Part shown: positions 1 through 8,673 of the stretch, one piece after another
How positions within the stretch are numbered: the stretch's first letter is position 1
Layout of the letters: the number at the start of each line of letters is the position of its first letter
NCBI GenBank assembly: GCA_022511515.1
Contig: JAFLRP010000107.1
Coordinates: forward strand, 17,587-81,586
Length of the DNA: 64,000 nt
DNA from: Acutalibacter sp.
GTDB lineage: Bacteria; Bacillota; Clostridia; Oscillospirales; Acutalibacteraceae
Direction of reading: 5' to 3'
Notes under the pieces: generated by a model
Databases searched by the model: none
What the model was told of the DNA's origin: nothing
Seen by the model: the letters and a program-made list of their open reading frames with translations, nothing else
Made by a program: the position numbers and the translations under genes

Positions 1-558
1 CAGGCGGTTGCCACCGGCATCAAGCGGGCAAGACCGGAAAATGTGGTGTTCACCTATCAGGGGGACGGCGACCTGGCAGCTATCGGCACGGCGGAGACGG
101 TCCACGCTGCCACCAGAGGGGAAAATATCACCGTCATCTTTATCAATAACGCCATTTACGGCATGACCGGCGGGCAGATGGCTCCCACCTCTCTGCCGGG
201 ACAGATTACCCAGACCACGCCTTACGGCAGAGACACCAACACTGCCGGCTACCCCGTGCGGGTCTGCGAGCTGCTGTCCACTCTGGACGGCGTAGCCTTT
301 GCCCAGCGGGTGACGGTCAGCGACGTGAAAAACGTGAACATCGCCCGGCAGGCCATTAAGAAAGCATTCCAGAATCAGATTGACGGAAAGGGCTACTCCA
401 TCGTGGAAGTCCTCTCCACCTGTCCCACCAACTGGGGACTGTCCCCGGTGGAAGCGGTCAAATGGATGAACGAGAACATGATCCCCTACTATCCTTTGGG
501 CGTGTATAAGGATGTGGCAGAAGGCGTGAAAGTCGTTCAGAAAGGGGGCAAGAGTTAA
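1..558 (+). CDS. 2-oxoacid:ferredoxin oxidoreductase, beta (TPP-binding) subunit, 5'-truncated
   Basis: This is the C-terminal 185 residues of a thiamine-diphosphate-binding beta subunit; the reading frame is open from base 1 and the start lies outside the window. The TPP/Mg motif GDGDLAAIG is followed by [11 protein letters not shown], which is typical of the pyruvate, 2-ketoisovalerate or 2-oxoglutarate ferredoxin oxidoreductase family. The closing stretch [13 protein letters not shown] resembles VorA/KorB-type proteins. The enzyme oxidatively decarboxylates a 2-oxoacid to an acyl-CoA and passes electrons to ferredoxin in the cytoplasm. The gamma subunit gene follows after a hairpin-rich gap. 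I cannot tell the substrate from this fragment; a branched-chain 2-oxoacid is a guess. Confidence 0.88.
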   Translation, partial: QAVATGIKRARPENVVFTYQGDGDLAAIGTAETVHAATRGENITVIFINNAIYGMTGGQMAPTSLPGQITQTTPYGRDTNTAGYPVRVCELLSTLDGVAFAQRVTVSDVKNVNIARQAIKKAFQNQIDGKGYSIVEVLSTCPTNWGLSPVEAVKWMNENMIPYYPLGVYKDVAEGVKVVQKGGKS

Positions 559-730
559 AATAAATTTTAACTCTCGGTTTTGTGGCCTTTGCACATCACA
601 AAAGTTCGTCCGAAGACGAACTTCGTGAAGTTTCCCGTGGGGAAACTTTTGGAGACTGATGACGGCAATTTTGCTCCGCAAAACCGGCCCCAATTCCCGA
701 AGAAAGGAGGCTTTCGCTAAAGCGAAAGCA
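552..730 (+). repeat. Modular stop-to-start multi-hairpin element, copy 1
   Basis: Five consecutive inverted repeats fill the gap between the two oxidoreductase genes. They are GAGTTAAAA (552-560) with TTTTAACTC (565-573), which contains the upstream stop codon; TTTTGTG (578-584) with CACAAAA (597-603); AAGTTCGTC (602-610) with GACGAACTT (615-623); AAGTTTCCC (628-636) with GGGAAACTT (640-648); and GCTTTCGC (710-717) with GCGAAAGC (722-729). The last one lies directly between the AGGAGG site (705-710) and the ATG at 731. The same modules recur near 6.3, 17.6 and 35.1 kb with altered but still complementary arms. Confidence 0.85.
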
Positions 731-1303
731 ATGATTATAAGCATGAAAAATCTCAACATGATTTTCGCGGGCTTCGGCGGACAGGGCGTGCTGTTTGCCG
801 GAAAGGTGGCCGCCTATGCCGGGCTCATCCAGAACCGGGAAATCTCCTGGCTGCCCTCCTATGGCCCGGAAATGCGGGGCGGCACGGCAAATTGCAGCGT
901 TTGTATCTCCGACGAGCCCATCGGCTCCCCGCTGGTGACGAACCCCAACGTGCTGGTGGCCATGAACCTGCCCTCGCTGGATAAATTCATCGACGCGGTA
1001 GAGCCCGGCGGCACGGTGCTGGTGGACAGCGCCCTCATCGACAAAAAGGTGGAGCGCACGGATGTGAACGTCCACTATATCCCGGCTTCCGCCATGGCGG
1101 AGGAGCAGGGTCTCAAGGGCCTTGCCAATATGATCTTGATCGGCAAGCTGTTCCGCACAGTGTGCTGCGCTGAAGGCGACTACGGCTTCTGCACCGAGGA
1201 AGTGCTGGATCAGGCCATTCAGAAATGCGTCCCCGCCCGAAAAGCGGAAATGCTGGACTTCAACCGCAAGGCGGTACAGCTTGGCGCGGAGTATAACGGC
1301 TGA
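731..1303 (+). CDS. 2-oxoacid:ferredoxin oxidoreductase, gamma subunit
   Basis: A 190-residue protein carrying the pyruvate ferredoxin/flavodoxin oxidoreductase catalytic-gamma fold. It has the diagnostic N-terminal [14 protein letters not shown] glycine motif and the [13 protein letters not shown] segment. It completes the complex with the preceding beta subunit and acts in the cytoplasm in CoA-dependent 2-oxoacid oxidation. Two in-frame ATGs are possible, at 731 and 743. The family normally begins a few residues before the glycine motif, which favours 743, but 731 sits immediately after the SD-hairpin module. The sequence ends shortly before a strong bidirectional terminator, so it is the last gene of its operon. 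Confidence 0.88.
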   Translation: MIISMKNLNMIFAGFGGQGVLFAGKVAAYAGLIQNREISWLPSYGPEMRGGTANCSVCISDEPIGSPLVTNPNVLVAMNLPSLDKFIDAVEPGGTVLVDSALIDKKVERTDVNVHYIPASAMAEEQGLKGLANMILIGKLFRTVCCAEGDYGFCTEEVLDQAIQKCVPARKAEMLDFNRKAVQLGAEYNG

Positions 1304-1318
1304 TCTCCGAACAAAAAG

Positions 1319-1352
1319 AAAACGGACGAAGCAACATGCCTCGTCCGTTTTT
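1319..1352. terminator. Bidirectional rho-independent terminator
   Basis: AAAACGGACGA (1319-1329) pairs with TCGTCCGTTTT (1341-1351) around an 11-nt loop. There are T residues after the stem on the plus strand and A residues before it, so it can end the oxidoreductase operon and also the converging BlaI-family gene. Confidence 0.85.
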
Positions 1353-1363
1353 ATGTTGTCTGA

Positions 1364-1786
1364 TCACTTCTGCTTCTTGGGACCGGGCTTTTTTCCCTGG
1401 GCAGCGTCTGCCAATAGCCGCTCCAGCTTTTCGATCAATTCCGGAGCATGAGCCTTGTTTTCCCGGAGGGCCATAGCGACGGCCAACTCGGCAAAGGTGT
1501 TCTTATCCAGATGGGACTTTCCCGCCGCCAATGTCACGTAGTATTCTTCCTTCGTCATGGCGCAGGCAAATTGCCTGGAATACTGGGCGCCGTACTTCAA
1601 AGGCTCGACCTGTTTCAAGAGCCCTTTCTTCTCCAGCGAGCGGAGCATCACGTACAGATAACTCTCGCTCCAATAGGAGGTATCATAGGATTCCAAAATG
1701 TTGTTGCTGGTGATGGGCTGTTCATACTCCCACAAAAAGTCCATCAATTCTTCTTCCCTGCGGGTCAGCCCGATATTTCTTGCCAT
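1364..1786 (-). CDS. BlaI/MecI/CopY-family winged-helix repressor
   Basis: A 140-residue protein whose N-terminal half reads as a BlaI-type winged helix: TRREEELMDFLWEYEQPIT, then a recognition-helix region with YLYVMLRSLEKKGLL. The C-terminal part is helical and lysine-rich (GKKPGPKKQK). Family members dimerise on TACA/TGTA dyads and are released by a BlaR1-type protease or by metal. No partner protease lies beside this copy, unlike the second BlaI gene at 22.8 kb. It is divergent from pgi. A TTGACA/TACAAT promoter lies upstream on the same strand. The target is unknown; autoregulation is the simplest inference. Confidence 0.8.
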   Translation of the reverse strand: MARNIGLTRREEELMDFLWEYEQPITSNNILESYDTSYWSESYLYVMLRSLEKKGLLKQVEPLKYGAQYSRQFACAMTKEEYYVTLAAGKSHLDKNTFAELAVAMALRENKAHAPELIEKLERLLADAAQGKKPGPKKQK

Positions 1787-1849
1787 TTTCCATTTCTCCC
1801 CTTTGAATGAAATTCACGGTCTGAACCCTCTCAATTTCCCCATGGGAAC

Positions 1850-1879
1850 ATTGTACGGTACGGTCTTATCCTTGTCAAG
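1850..1879 (-). promoter_or_regulatory. Sigma-A promoter for the BlaI-family gene
   Basis: On the minus strand TTGACA (complement of 1874-1879) and TACAAT (complement of 1850-1855) are separated by 18 nt, upstream of the regulator start at 1786. Confidence 0.6.
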
Positions 1880-1959
1880 AAATAAGTGGTCCCGCTCTAC
1901 ATATTTCACAATTCCCGGCAGGCGGGAGAAACCGTCCAGAAAAATCTGGAAATGCCGTC

Positions 1960-1988
1960 TTGCAAATTTGCCGGACTTATAGTAGAAT
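1960..1988 (+). promoter_or_regulatory. Putative promoter for pgi
   Basis: TTGCAA (1960-1965) and TAGAAT (1983-1988) with a 17-nt spacer, about 45 nt upstream of the pgi start codon. Confidence 0.55.
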
Positions 1989-2032
1989 AAAACCAAGAGA
2001 ACGAGCCGGACAAAAAAGGAGTGTTTTTTAAC

Positions 2033-3373
2033 ATGCCATTGAAATTGAACGACGGTTATTTGAAGGGCTTTGTTTCCAGCCATGAAGTGGAACATATCGC
2101 GCCCCAGGTGGGGACAGCCCACGAGCTGCTCCATTCCGGGAAAGGCCCGGGTGGGGAATTTACCGGCTGGGTAAATCTGCCCACCGAGTACGACAAAGAG
2201 GAATTCGCACGGATCAAGGCGGCGGCAAAGCGCATTCAGGAAAATTCCGATGTGTTTGTCGTCATCGGTATCGGCGGCTCTTATCTGGGCGCCCGGGCTG
2301 CCATCGAATTCTTGAAGTCCGACTACTACAACGATCTCTCGAAGGACACCCCCAACATCTACTATACCGGCAACAGCATCAGCTCCACCGCTTTGGCTGA
2401 GCTGGTTTCCATCTGCGAGGGGAAGGACGTTTCCATCAATATGATCTCCAAATCCGGCACCACCACGGAGCCCGCCATCGCGTTCCGGGTGTTCCGGGAG
2501 CTGTTGGAGAAGAAGTACGGCAAAGAGGGCGCGAAGGAGCGTATCTACTGCACTACCGACCGGCAGAAGGGCACCTTGAAGCAACTGGCCGACAAGGAAG
2601 GTTATGAGACTTTCGTGGTGCCGGATGACGTGGGCGGACGTTTCTCCGTGCTGACCGCCGTGGGCCTTTTGCCCATCGCCGTTTCCGGCGCGGACATCGA
2701 CGCTCTAATGGCCGGCGCTGCCAAGGCGGCCCAGCTTTACAGCGAGCCCGACCTCGCGAAAAACGACTGCTACCGCTATGCGGCGATCCGCAATATTCTG
2801 TACCGCAAGGGACTGTCCACCGAGGTGTTGGTCAGCTATGAGCCCCGCTACACCATGATGAACGAGTGGTGGAAGCAGCTCTTCGGCGAAAGCGAGGGCA
2901 AGGACCACAAGGGACTGTTCCCGGCTTCCGTGGTGTTCTCCACCGACCTGCACTCCATGGGACAGTATCTCCAGGACGGCAGGCGCAATCTGTTTGAGAC
3001 GGTGGTTTTGATTGACGAGCCGAAGCACCAGATCACGCTTGGTAAGGATCCCACAGACGTGGACGGCCTGAATTATCTGGAGGGCCGCACCATGGCCTTT
3101 GTCAACGAAAAGGCCTTCCAGGGCACAGTGCTGGCCCACAACGACGGCGGCGTTCCCAATGTGGTGCTCCATGCTCCCGATTTCACCGAGGACACTCTGG
3201 GGCAGATCATTTACTTCTTTGAAAAGGCCTGCGCCATTTCCGGCTATCTGCTGGGGGTCAACCCCTTCGATCAGCCGGGCGTGGAAAGTTATAAGAAGAA
3301 CATGTTCGCCCTGCTGGGCAAGCCCGGCTATGAGGAGGCCAAGGCAAAGCTGGAGGCCAGATTGACGAAGTAA
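2033..3373 (+). CDS. pgi: Glucose-6-phosphate isomerase
   Basis: A 446-residue cytoplasmic isomerase that interconverts glucose 6-phosphate and fructose 6-phosphate in glycolysis and gluconeogenesis. The sugar-phosphate motifs are clear: [18 protein letters not shown], the [10 protein letters not shown] loop, [20 protein letters not shown], and the C-terminal [22 protein letters not shown] stretch with its catalytic lysine. The length is that of the bacterial single-domain Firmicute type. The ATG at 2033 is chosen because an AAGGAG site ends about 10 nt upstream; a GTG at 2021 overlaps that site. It appears to have its own promoter. Confidence 0.96.
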   Translation: MPLKLNDGYLKGFVSSHEVEHIAPQVGTAHELLHSGKGPGGEFTGWVNLPTEYDKEEFARIKAAAKRIQENSDVFVVIGIGGSYLGARAAIEFLKSDYYNDLSKDTPNIYYTGNSISSTALAELVSICEGKDVSINMISKSGTTTEPAIAFRVFRELLEKKYGKEGAKERIYCTTDRQKGTLKQLADKEGYETFVVPDDVGGRFSVLTAVGLLPIAVSGADIDALMAGAAKAAQLYSEPDLAKNDCYRYAAIRNILYRKGLSTEVLVSYEPRYTMMNEWWKQLFGESEGKDHKGLFPASVVFSTDLHSMGQYLQDGRRNLFETVVLIDEPKHQITLGKDPTDVDGLNYLEGRTMAFVNEKAFQGTVLAHNDGGVPNVVLHAPDFTEDTLGQIIYFFEKACAISGYLLGVNPFDQPGVESYKKNMFALLGKPGYEEAKAKLEARLTK

Positions 3374-3444
3374 AGCGTATATGCTTTACAGAAAAACATG
3401 GAAATCCCCGCTCCTTTGGGCGGTTTCCCGTCCGTTGAGACGGA
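3371..3444 (+). repeat. Triple hairpin between pgi and the P-loop gene
   Basis: TAAAGC (3371-3376, containing the pgi stop codon) pairs with GCTTTA (3383-3388). GGAAA plus CCGC pair with GCGG plus TTTCC across 3400-3428. TCCGT (3431-3435) pairs with ACGGA (3440-3444). A ribosome site and start codon follow. The arrangement recalls the modular hairpin element, but the modules are not clearly the same, so membership is tentative. Confidence 0.45.
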
Positions 3445-3468
3445 ATTAAAAAGTAAGGAGTGTTGAAT

Positions 3469-3882
3469 ATGATTACTCTTTTGACAGGAAAGAAAGGCTC
3501 CGGCAAGACGAAGAGACTGATCGCGCATGCCAATGAGGCGCTGGAGAAGTCTCAGGGCAATGTGGTGCTGGTGGAAAAGGGTCAGAAACTGACCTATGAC
3601 ATTCCCTATGCCGTGCGCCTGATCGATTCCGATGCCTATGATATCAAGAGCAAAGAGGCGCTGTGCGGCTTTTTGAGCGGCATTTGCGCCGGCAACTACG
3701 ACGTGACCGACATTCTGGTGGATTCCACTCTGAAAATTACCGGCACCGGTGCGGAAGCGCTGGAGTTTATCGTTCCCGAGCTGGAAAAGCTGAGCAAGGC
3801 GGCGGGCACCGATTTCTGGCTGTCCGTTTCCGCGGCCGACGAGGAGATCCCCGCTGTGGCAGCCCAGTATATTGCGAAGTAA
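3469..3882 (+). CDS. Small P-loop protein of unknown function
   Basis: A 137-residue protein beginning MITLLTGKKGSGKTKRL, a Walker A motif GKKGSGKT at residues 7-14. A hydrophobic strand ending in an acidic residue (DVTDILVDSTL, near residue 85) could be the Walker B strand. The rest is compact alpha/beta with no added domain. It therefore probably binds a nucleotide, but I do not recognise a named family and assign no reaction. The start at 3469 has TAAGGAG 8 nt upstream. It sits alone between pgi and the yceD-rpmF operon, which has its own promoter. Confidence 0.7.
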   Translation: MITLLTGKKGSGKTKRLIAHANEALEKSQGNVVLVEKGQKLTYDIPYAVRLIDSDAYDIKSKEALCGFLSGICAGNYDVTDILVDSTLKITGTGAEALEFIVPELEKLSKAAGTDFWLSVSAADEEIPAVAAQYIAK

Positions 3883-4026
3883 GTTTGCTTGTTCGGAAAA
3901 GGCGGCTTCAGGGTCGCCTTTTTCTGTTCTGCATCGAAAAGATTTGGAGCGTTGAAATGCCCGGAGCAGCCCTTTGGGCCGCTTGGCGGCCGGCTGAGAA
4001 AACTCACTTCACGGCTAGAAAAAGGG

Positions 4027-4055
4027 TTGACAACTGTATTTCTACTCTGTATAAT
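4027..4055 (+). promoter_or_regulatory. Strong sigma-A promoter for yceD-rpmF
   Basis: A perfect TTGACA (4027-4032) and a perfect TATAAT (4050-4055) with a 17-nt spacer. The transcript would start near 4062, leaving a very short leader before the ATG at 4080. Confidence 0.85.
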
Positions 4056-4079
4056 ATATCAGCACGGCATGAGGTGGCT

Positions 4080-4568
4080 ATGATAGTCGATTTGAAAAGG
4101 TTTTTTCAGGGGCAATCGGATACCCTAACGCTTGAGATGGACCTGTCCGGGTTGGAATTGGGCGGTGTCAAGCCGTTTTGTGCGCCCGTTAAGGCAGCGG
4201 TTCAACTCAGGGGGTTTGCGGATTCCGTGCTGCTGGAAGCCCATTTGGACTATGCCACTGTGATGCCTTGTGACCGCTGCGGGGAAAGCACCCGGAAAGA
4301 CTGGGTCAAAGATTTTTCCCATGTGCTCGTCCGGGAGCTCCATGAAGAGCAGGACGATGACACCTATGTAGTGGTCGCTGACGAACGGCTGGACTTGGAG
4401 GAGCTGCTGCGGGAGGATATTCTGCTGGATTTACCCAGCAAATACCTGTGCTCGCCGGACTGTAAGGGGTTGTGTCCCAAATGCGGGAAGAACCTGAACG
4501 AAGGTAGCTGCGGCTGTGAGGCTGAGGAAATCGACCCCCGGCTGGAAATTCTGAAAAGCCTGCTGTGA
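4080..4568 (+). CDS. yceD: DUF177 (YceD-like) protein
   Basis: A 162-residue acidic protein of the DUF177 family, widely encoded just before rpmF and linked to 23S rRNA accumulation in other bacteria and plants. It shows a central CDRCGE pair of cysteines (residues 64-67) and a C-terminal zinc-ribbon-like CSPDCKGLCPKCGKNLNEG segment, as Firmicute members do. The start at 4080 has GAGGTGG just upstream with unusually short spacing. A strong promoter precedes it and rpmF follows 65 nt later, so the two are almost certainly co-transcribed. Confidence 0.88.
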   Translation: MIVDLKRFFQGQSDTLTLEMDLSGLELGGVKPFCAPVKAAVQLRGFADSVLLEAHLDYATVMPCDRCGESTRKDWVKDFSHVLVRELHEEQDDDTYVVVADERLDLEELLREDILLDLPSKYLCSPDCKGLCPKCGKNLNEGSCGCEAEEIDPRLEILKSLL

Positions 4569-4633
4569 GATTTTTAGGACAACACCGTTCTAAGACGGTA
4601 TCAAAAAAACGGAAAAGTTAAGGAGGTGCTATC

Positions 4634-4816
4634 ATGGCAGTACCCAAGAGGAAAGTGTCAAGCGCCAGACAGAATAAGAGACGTTCTAACGTGTGGAAGC
4701 TTCAGGCTCCCGCTCTGATGAAGTGCCCCCAGTGCGGCGAGTACAAGGCGCCTCACCGCGTCTGCGGAAGCTGCGGCTATTACAACGGCAGACAGGTCAT
4801 CAAGAAGGAAGCGTAA
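4634..4816 (+). CDS. rpmF: 50S ribosomal protein L32
   Basis: A 60-residue basic protein starting MAVPKRKVSSARQNKRRS, with the zinc-type four-cysteine motif CPQCGEYKAPHRVCGSCGYY. This matches C+ type L32, a large-subunit ribosomal protein. AAGGAGG lies 8 nt before the start codon. It follows yceD, the classic arrangement, and is closed by a strong terminator at 4849. The presence of all four cysteines indicates the zinc-dependent form. Confidence 0.97.
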   Translation: MAVPKRKVSSARQNKRRSNVWKLQAPALMKCPQCGEYKAPHRVCGSCGYYNGRQVIKKEA

Positions 4817-4848
4817 TTTTATTCTGACATCGGATTGATTCTGACATC

Positions 4849-4884
4849 AAAAGGGAACGCGGAGAAATGCGTTCCCTTTTCTTG
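4849..4884 (+). terminator. Rho-independent terminator after rpmF
   Basis: AAAAGGGAACGC (4849-4860) pairs perfectly with GCGTTCCCTTTT (4869-4880) around an 8-nt loop, followed by a T-rich tail. Confidence 0.9.
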
Positions 4885-4919
4885 TATGTACGCTGCTGCA
4901 GCACAGGGAGTGAGAAAAA

Positions 4920-6278
4920 ATGGCAGTAAAAATCGAGGGAATTCAGTCGGGCAGTCAGGCGGAAGCGCTGGGGATTTTGCCCGGCGACATGTTGCTGTCT
5001 ATCAACGGACAGGAAATCACCGACGTGCTGGATTACCGGTTTTTGGAAACGGAGCGTGTCTTAAAGCTGGTCCTGTCCCGGGACGGGGAGTCTTACACGG
5101 TAGACTTGACAAAGCCCCAGTACCGCGAGATCGGGCTGGAATTTGAAACCTACCTGATGGACCGGGAACACTCCTGCCGAAATCAGTGCATTTTCTGCTT
5201 CATCGACCAGCTTCCCCGGGGCATGCGGGAGACGCTGTATTTCAAGGATGACGACGATCGGCTTTCCTTCCTGTTCGGCAACTACATCACCCTGACAAAC
5301 ATTGACGACCGGGAAGTGGAGCGCATTTTGAAGATGCATATCAGTCCTATCAACGTGTCTGTCCACACCATGAACCCGGAACTCAGGTGCACCATGATGC
5401 ACAATCGCTTTGCCGGAGAAGCCTTGCGCCATCTATACCGGATGGCGGAGGGTGGGTGTAAGCTCAACTGCCAAATCGTTCTCTGTCCCGGCATCAACGA
5501 CGGGGCGGAGCTGGAATTCACACTGGAAAAGCTCTACGGTTTGGGAGAAAATCTTCTGAGCGTGGCCTGCGTTCCTGTAGGCTTGACCCGTTATCGGGAG
5601 GGTCTGTATCCGCTGAAACCCTACACCAGGGAAAGCGCCGGAGAAGTGCTGGATATCTTAGAGCGATACGGGGAAAAATTTTTGCGGGAGCGGGGCAGCA
5701 GGACGGTCTACGGTTCGGACGAATTGTATCTGTTAGCGGGGAAAAAATTACCGCCTGTGGAGTTTTACGAGGATTTCCCTCAAATTGAAAACGGCGTGGG
5801 AATGCTCCGGAATCTGGAGGACGAATTTCTGTGGGCGCTGGAGGATATGGAACTGCCTGAGGGACCCAGGACGGTCACCGTCCCCACCGGGGAGTGCGGC
5901 GCTGCGTTTCTCGATTCCATGCTTGACGAATTGCGCGGAAAATGCCATAATCTAACTGTGAATTTAGTGCCTGTCAAGAATGATTTCTTCGGCGGTTCGG
6001 TGAACGTCACCGGGCTCCTTACCGGGCAGGACATTGTGAAACAGTTGAAAAGCCGGGCGCTGGGGGACGAAGTTTTGATCGCCTCCAATATGCTCCGGGC
6101 GAATGAGGACGTTTTTTTAGACGATATGACCCTCACTGAGCTGGGGAAAACGCTGGGTGTTCCTGTGAGAAAATTTAGCTGTACCGGGGAAGCCATGCTC
6201 TGTGCTCTGCTGGGCGCGGAAGCGCCGACGGCTATTGGTCACAATCCCTATGAACAGAGCAGTTGGGAAAGAGTTTGA
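4920..6278 (+). CDS. DUF512 protein (PDZ plus radical SAM-like)
   Basis: A 452-residue protein with an N-terminal PDZ-like domain (about residues 1-65, with GILPGDMLLSINGQEI). It is followed by a cysteine motif CRNQCIFCFIDQLP near residues 85-98 that resembles a radical SAM CX3CX2C cluster site, and a C-terminal DUF512 domain. The family is common in Clostridia directly upstream of der, as here; its reaction is not established. AGGGAG lies about 8 nt upstream of the start. The stop codon lies inside the first arm of a modular hairpin element that separates it from der. Confidence 0.85.
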   Translation: MAVKIEGIQSGSQAEALGILPGDMLLSINGQEITDVLDYRFLETERVLKLVLSRDGESYTVDLTKPQYREIGLEFETYLMDREHSCRNQCIFCFIDQLPRGMRETLYFKDDDDRLSFLFGNYITLTNIDDREVERILKMHISPINVSVHTMNPELRCTMMHNRFAGEALRHLYRMAEGGCKLNCQIVLCPGINDGAELEFTLEKLYGLGENLLSVACVPVGLTRYREGLYPLKPYTRESAGEVLDILERYGEKFLRERGSRTVYGSDELYLLAGKKLPPVEFYEDFPQIENGVGMLRNLEDEFLWALEDMELPEGPRTVTVPTGECGAAFLDSMLDELRGKCHNLTVNLVPVKNDFFGGSVNVTGLLTGQDIVKQLKSRALGDEVLIASNMLRANEDVFLDDMTLTELGKTLGVPVRKFSCTGEAMLCALLGAEAPTAIGHNPYEQSSWERV

Positions 6279-6378
6279 CTAACGTCAAACTCCTGAAAGT
6301 TTCCCTGCGGGAAACTTAATCATGAATGAAATGTGTAACTCCCGAAGAAAGGAGGGCTTTCGCTAACGCGAAAGTAAG
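6271..6378 (+). repeat. Modular stop-to-start multi-hairpin element, copy 2
   Basis: GAGTTTGAC (6271-6279) pairs with GTCAAACTC (6284-6292) and contains the DUF512 stop codon. AAGTTTCCC (6297-6305) pairs with GGGAAACTT (6309-6317). A conserved spacer follows (GAATGAAATG, then CTCCCGAAGAAAGGAGG). Then CTTTCGC (6357-6363) pairs with GCGAAAG (6368-6374), just before the ATG at 6379. The SD at 6350-6355 touches the base of the last hairpin. This is the same module order as copy 1 without the TTTTGNG module. Confidence 0.85.
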
Positions 6379-6387
6379 ATGATAGCC

Positions 6388-7713
6388 ATGTCAAAACCGA
6401 TCGTAGCCATTGTGGGCAGGCCCAATGTGGGAAAGTCCACTTTGTTCAATAAAATCGTGGGAAAGCGGCTGTCCATCGTGGACGACACCCCCGGCGTGAC
6501 AAGAGATAGGATCTTCGGGGACGCGGAATGGTGCGGCAAGCACTTTTCGCTGGTGGATACCGGGGGCATTGAGCCCGCTTCCAAAGATGTGATTTTGAGC
6601 CAAATGCGGGAGCAGGCCCAGATCGCCATCGATTCCGCTCAGGCGATCATTCTGGTGACGGATATCCGCGCCGGCATTACCGCCAACGATTCCGACGTGG
6701 CGGATATGCTCCTGAAAAGCGGCGTTCCCGTGGTGCTCTGCGTCAACAAATGCGACAGCTTGGGCGAGCCGCCGCCAGAGTTTTACGAATTCTACAATCT
6801 GGGACTGGGCGACCCGGTGATGGTCTCCTCCGTCCACGGCCACGGCACCGGAGACCTGTTGGACAGAGTCTGTGAATTGCTGCCGGAAGACAGTTCGGAG
6901 GAGGACGAGGGGGATATCATCAAGGTGGCCGTCATCGGCAAGCCCAATGTGGGCAAATCCTCACTTGTCAACAAGGTGGCGGGGGAGAACCGCTGCATCG
7001 TCTCCGACATTGCGGGCACGACCCGGGATGCGGTGGACACCACTATCGAGAATCAGCACGGCATTTTCACCTTTATCGACACCGCCGGACTGCGCCGGAA
7101 AAGCAAGGTGGAAGACGCCATCGAGCACTACAGTAACCTCCGGGCGGAAATGGCGGTGGATCGTGCGGACGTGTGTGTGATTTTGATCGACGCCCAAGTG
7201 GGATTCACCGAGCAGGATTCCAAGGTTGCGGGCATCGCCCATGAAGCGGGGAAGGGCTGCGTAATCTGCGTCAACAAGTGGGACGCGGTGGAAAAGGACG
7301 ACAAGACCATGCAGGAAATGACGGAAAAACTGGAAAATGATTTTTCCTTTATGTCCTACGCTCCCATTCTGTTCATTTCGGCCAAGACGGGACAGCGGCT
7401 TGACAAGATGTTCGAGCTCATTAAACTGGCGGCGGCCAGCAACGCCATGCGGGTGACCACCGGCGTGATCAACGACATTCTGGCCCAGGCCACCGCCCGG
7501 GTGCAGCCGCCCACGGATAAAGGAAAGCGGCTGAAAATATACTATATGACACAGGCCTCCACCCGTCCGCCCACCTTTGTGTGTTTTTGCAACGACGCGG
7601 AATTGTTTCACTATTCCTACCAGCGGTATCTGATCAATCGTATCCGGGACACCTTCGGGCTGGAGGGCACGCCGGTGCGGCTTATTATCCGGGAACGCTC
7701 TGATAAAGATTAG
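6388..7713 (+). CDS. der: Ribosome-assembly GTPase Der (EngA)
   Basis: A 441-residue double-domain GTPase required for 50S maturation. It has two Walker A sites, GRPNVGKS near residue 10 and GKPNVGKS near residue 181, with matching DTGG and DTAGL G3 motifs and NKCD/NKWD G4 motifs. A C-terminal KH-like domain (residues 350-441) ends the protein. I chose the ATG at 6388 because the family starts MSKPIVAIVGRP; an in-frame ATG at 6379 adds three residues and lies right after the SD-hairpin module. plsY follows 18 nt later, so the pair is an operon. Confidence 0.96.
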   Translation: MSKPIVAIVGRPNVGKSTLFNKIVGKRLSIVDDTPGVTRDRIFGDAEWCGKHFSLVDTGGIEPASKDVILSQMREQAQIAIDSAQAIILVTDIRAGITANDSDVADMLLKSGVPVVLCVNKCDSLGEPPPEFYEFYNLGLGDPVMVSSVHGHGTGDLLDRVCELLPEDSSEEDEGDIIKVAVIGKPNVGKSSLVNKVAGENRCIVSDIAGTTRDAVDTTIENQHGIFTFIDTAGLRRKSKVEDAIEHYSNLRAEMAVDRADVCVILIDAQVGFTEQDSKVAGIAHEAGKGCVICVNKWDAVEKDDKTMQEMTEKLENDFSFMSYAPILFISAKTGQRLDKMFELIKLAAASNAMRVTTGVINDILAQATARVQPPTDKGKRLKIYYMTQASTRPPTFVCFCNDAELFHYSYQRYLINRIRDTFGLEGTPVRLIIRERSDKD

Positions 7714-7731
7714 TTGAAAGGAGCAACAAAA

Positions 7732-8448
7732 ATGACTCTTTCCATCACCCCATTTAGCTGGTTTTTCATCTTCTACGGTCTACTGCTGATTCTTTGCGCA
7801 GCCGTGGGGTATCTTTTGGGCAGTATCAATTCCTCCATCATTTTGACAAAGCTCTATAAAAAAGGGGATATCCGGGAGCAGGGCAGCGGCAATGCGGGCA
7901 TGACAAACGTCCTGCGCTCGGTGGGAAAGCTCCCTGCCTTCCTGACTTTTGTGGGAGATTTTCTGAAATGCGTGATTGCCATTCTTTTGGCATCTCTCGT
8001 GATGCGCCTGCTCGGAGTGGAGAGTGGCTCTGAAGTGGTGAAAATCGCCCAGTACACGGCAGGGGTGTTCTGTGTGATGGGTCACGCCTTTCCCCTGTAT
8101 TACGGCTTCCGGGGCGGAAAGTGCATCGTCACCGCCGCCGCCATGATTGCCCTGACGGACTGGCGGGTGTTCCTGCTCATTATCTCCACCTTTTTGATCC
8201 TGTTTATCTGGAAGAGGATCATCTCTCTGGCGTCTATCACCTGCGCCGCCCTCTATCCCGTGTATACCTTTCTCATCACGTTCTTTTTGGATTATCAAAA
8301 GGGCCTTCATTCTCTCGGCTACCTGATTTTCGTCACGGCGGTGACACTGTGCGTGGGCGTTTTCGTCCTCTACCGCCACCGTTCTAATATCGCACGTCTC
8401 CGCCGGGGAGAGGAAAAGCCCATCACCATCGGGAAAAAGACAGGCTGA
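7732..8448 (+). CDS. plsY: Acyl-phosphate:glycerol-3-phosphate acyltransferase PlsY
   Basis: A 238-residue integral membrane protein that acylates glycerol 3-phosphate from acyl-phosphate to start phospholipid synthesis. The three PlsY motifs are present: GSINSSIILTKLYKKGDIRE, GSGNAGMTNVLRSVGK, and HAFPLYYGFRGGKCIVTAA, among about five to six hydrophobic segments. GAAAGGAG precedes the ATG by 8 nt. It is slightly longer than the usual 190-210 residues because of a hydrophobic N-terminus and a basic C-terminal tail. It follows der closely. Confidence 0.93.
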   Translation: MTLSITPFSWFFIFYGLLLILCAAVGYLLGSINSSIILTKLYKKGDIREQGSGNAGMTNVLRSVGKLPAFLTFVGDFLKCVIAILLASLVMRLLGVESGSEVVKIAQYTAGVFCVMGHAFPLYYGFRGGKCIVTAAAMIALTDWRVFLLIISTFLILFIWKRIISLASITCAALYPVYTFLITFFLDYQKGLHSLGYLIFVTAVTLCVGVFVLYRHRSNIARLRRGEEKPITIGKKTG

Positions 8449-8557
8449 AATTTGAAAACAGCAGGGAAATTATGATCACATTTGGAAGAAACTGCGGAAA
8501 GTTTCGGGCAAATTTCATAAAAAACGTATCATTTTCCCGTGCATATCGCTGTAACTG

Positions 8558-8586
8558 TTGACTTTTTGGTTTGGATGTATTATGAT
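8558..8586 (+). promoter_or_regulatory. Promoter for murA
   Basis: TTGACT (8558-8563) and TATGAT (8581-8586) with a 17-nt spacer. The leader that follows contains a short hairpin, GGTTCC with GGAATC (about 8638-8654), immediately upstream of the TAGGAAG ribosome site. The rest of the 8449-8557 gap is AT-rich with nothing else recognisable. Confidence 0.65.
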
Positions 8587-8673
8587 AACCTATAGTCCCA
8601 TACTACATATGAAAGTCAACAAATCAGACCTTCAGACTGGTTCCGCAGCGGAATCGTTAGGAAGTGAAAATTT

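Noticed and set aside
4821..4848. Direct repeat TTCTGACATC twice after rpmF
   Set aside because: It is only 10 nt long, 7 nt apart and has no recognisable role; probably chance or a small slippage duplication.
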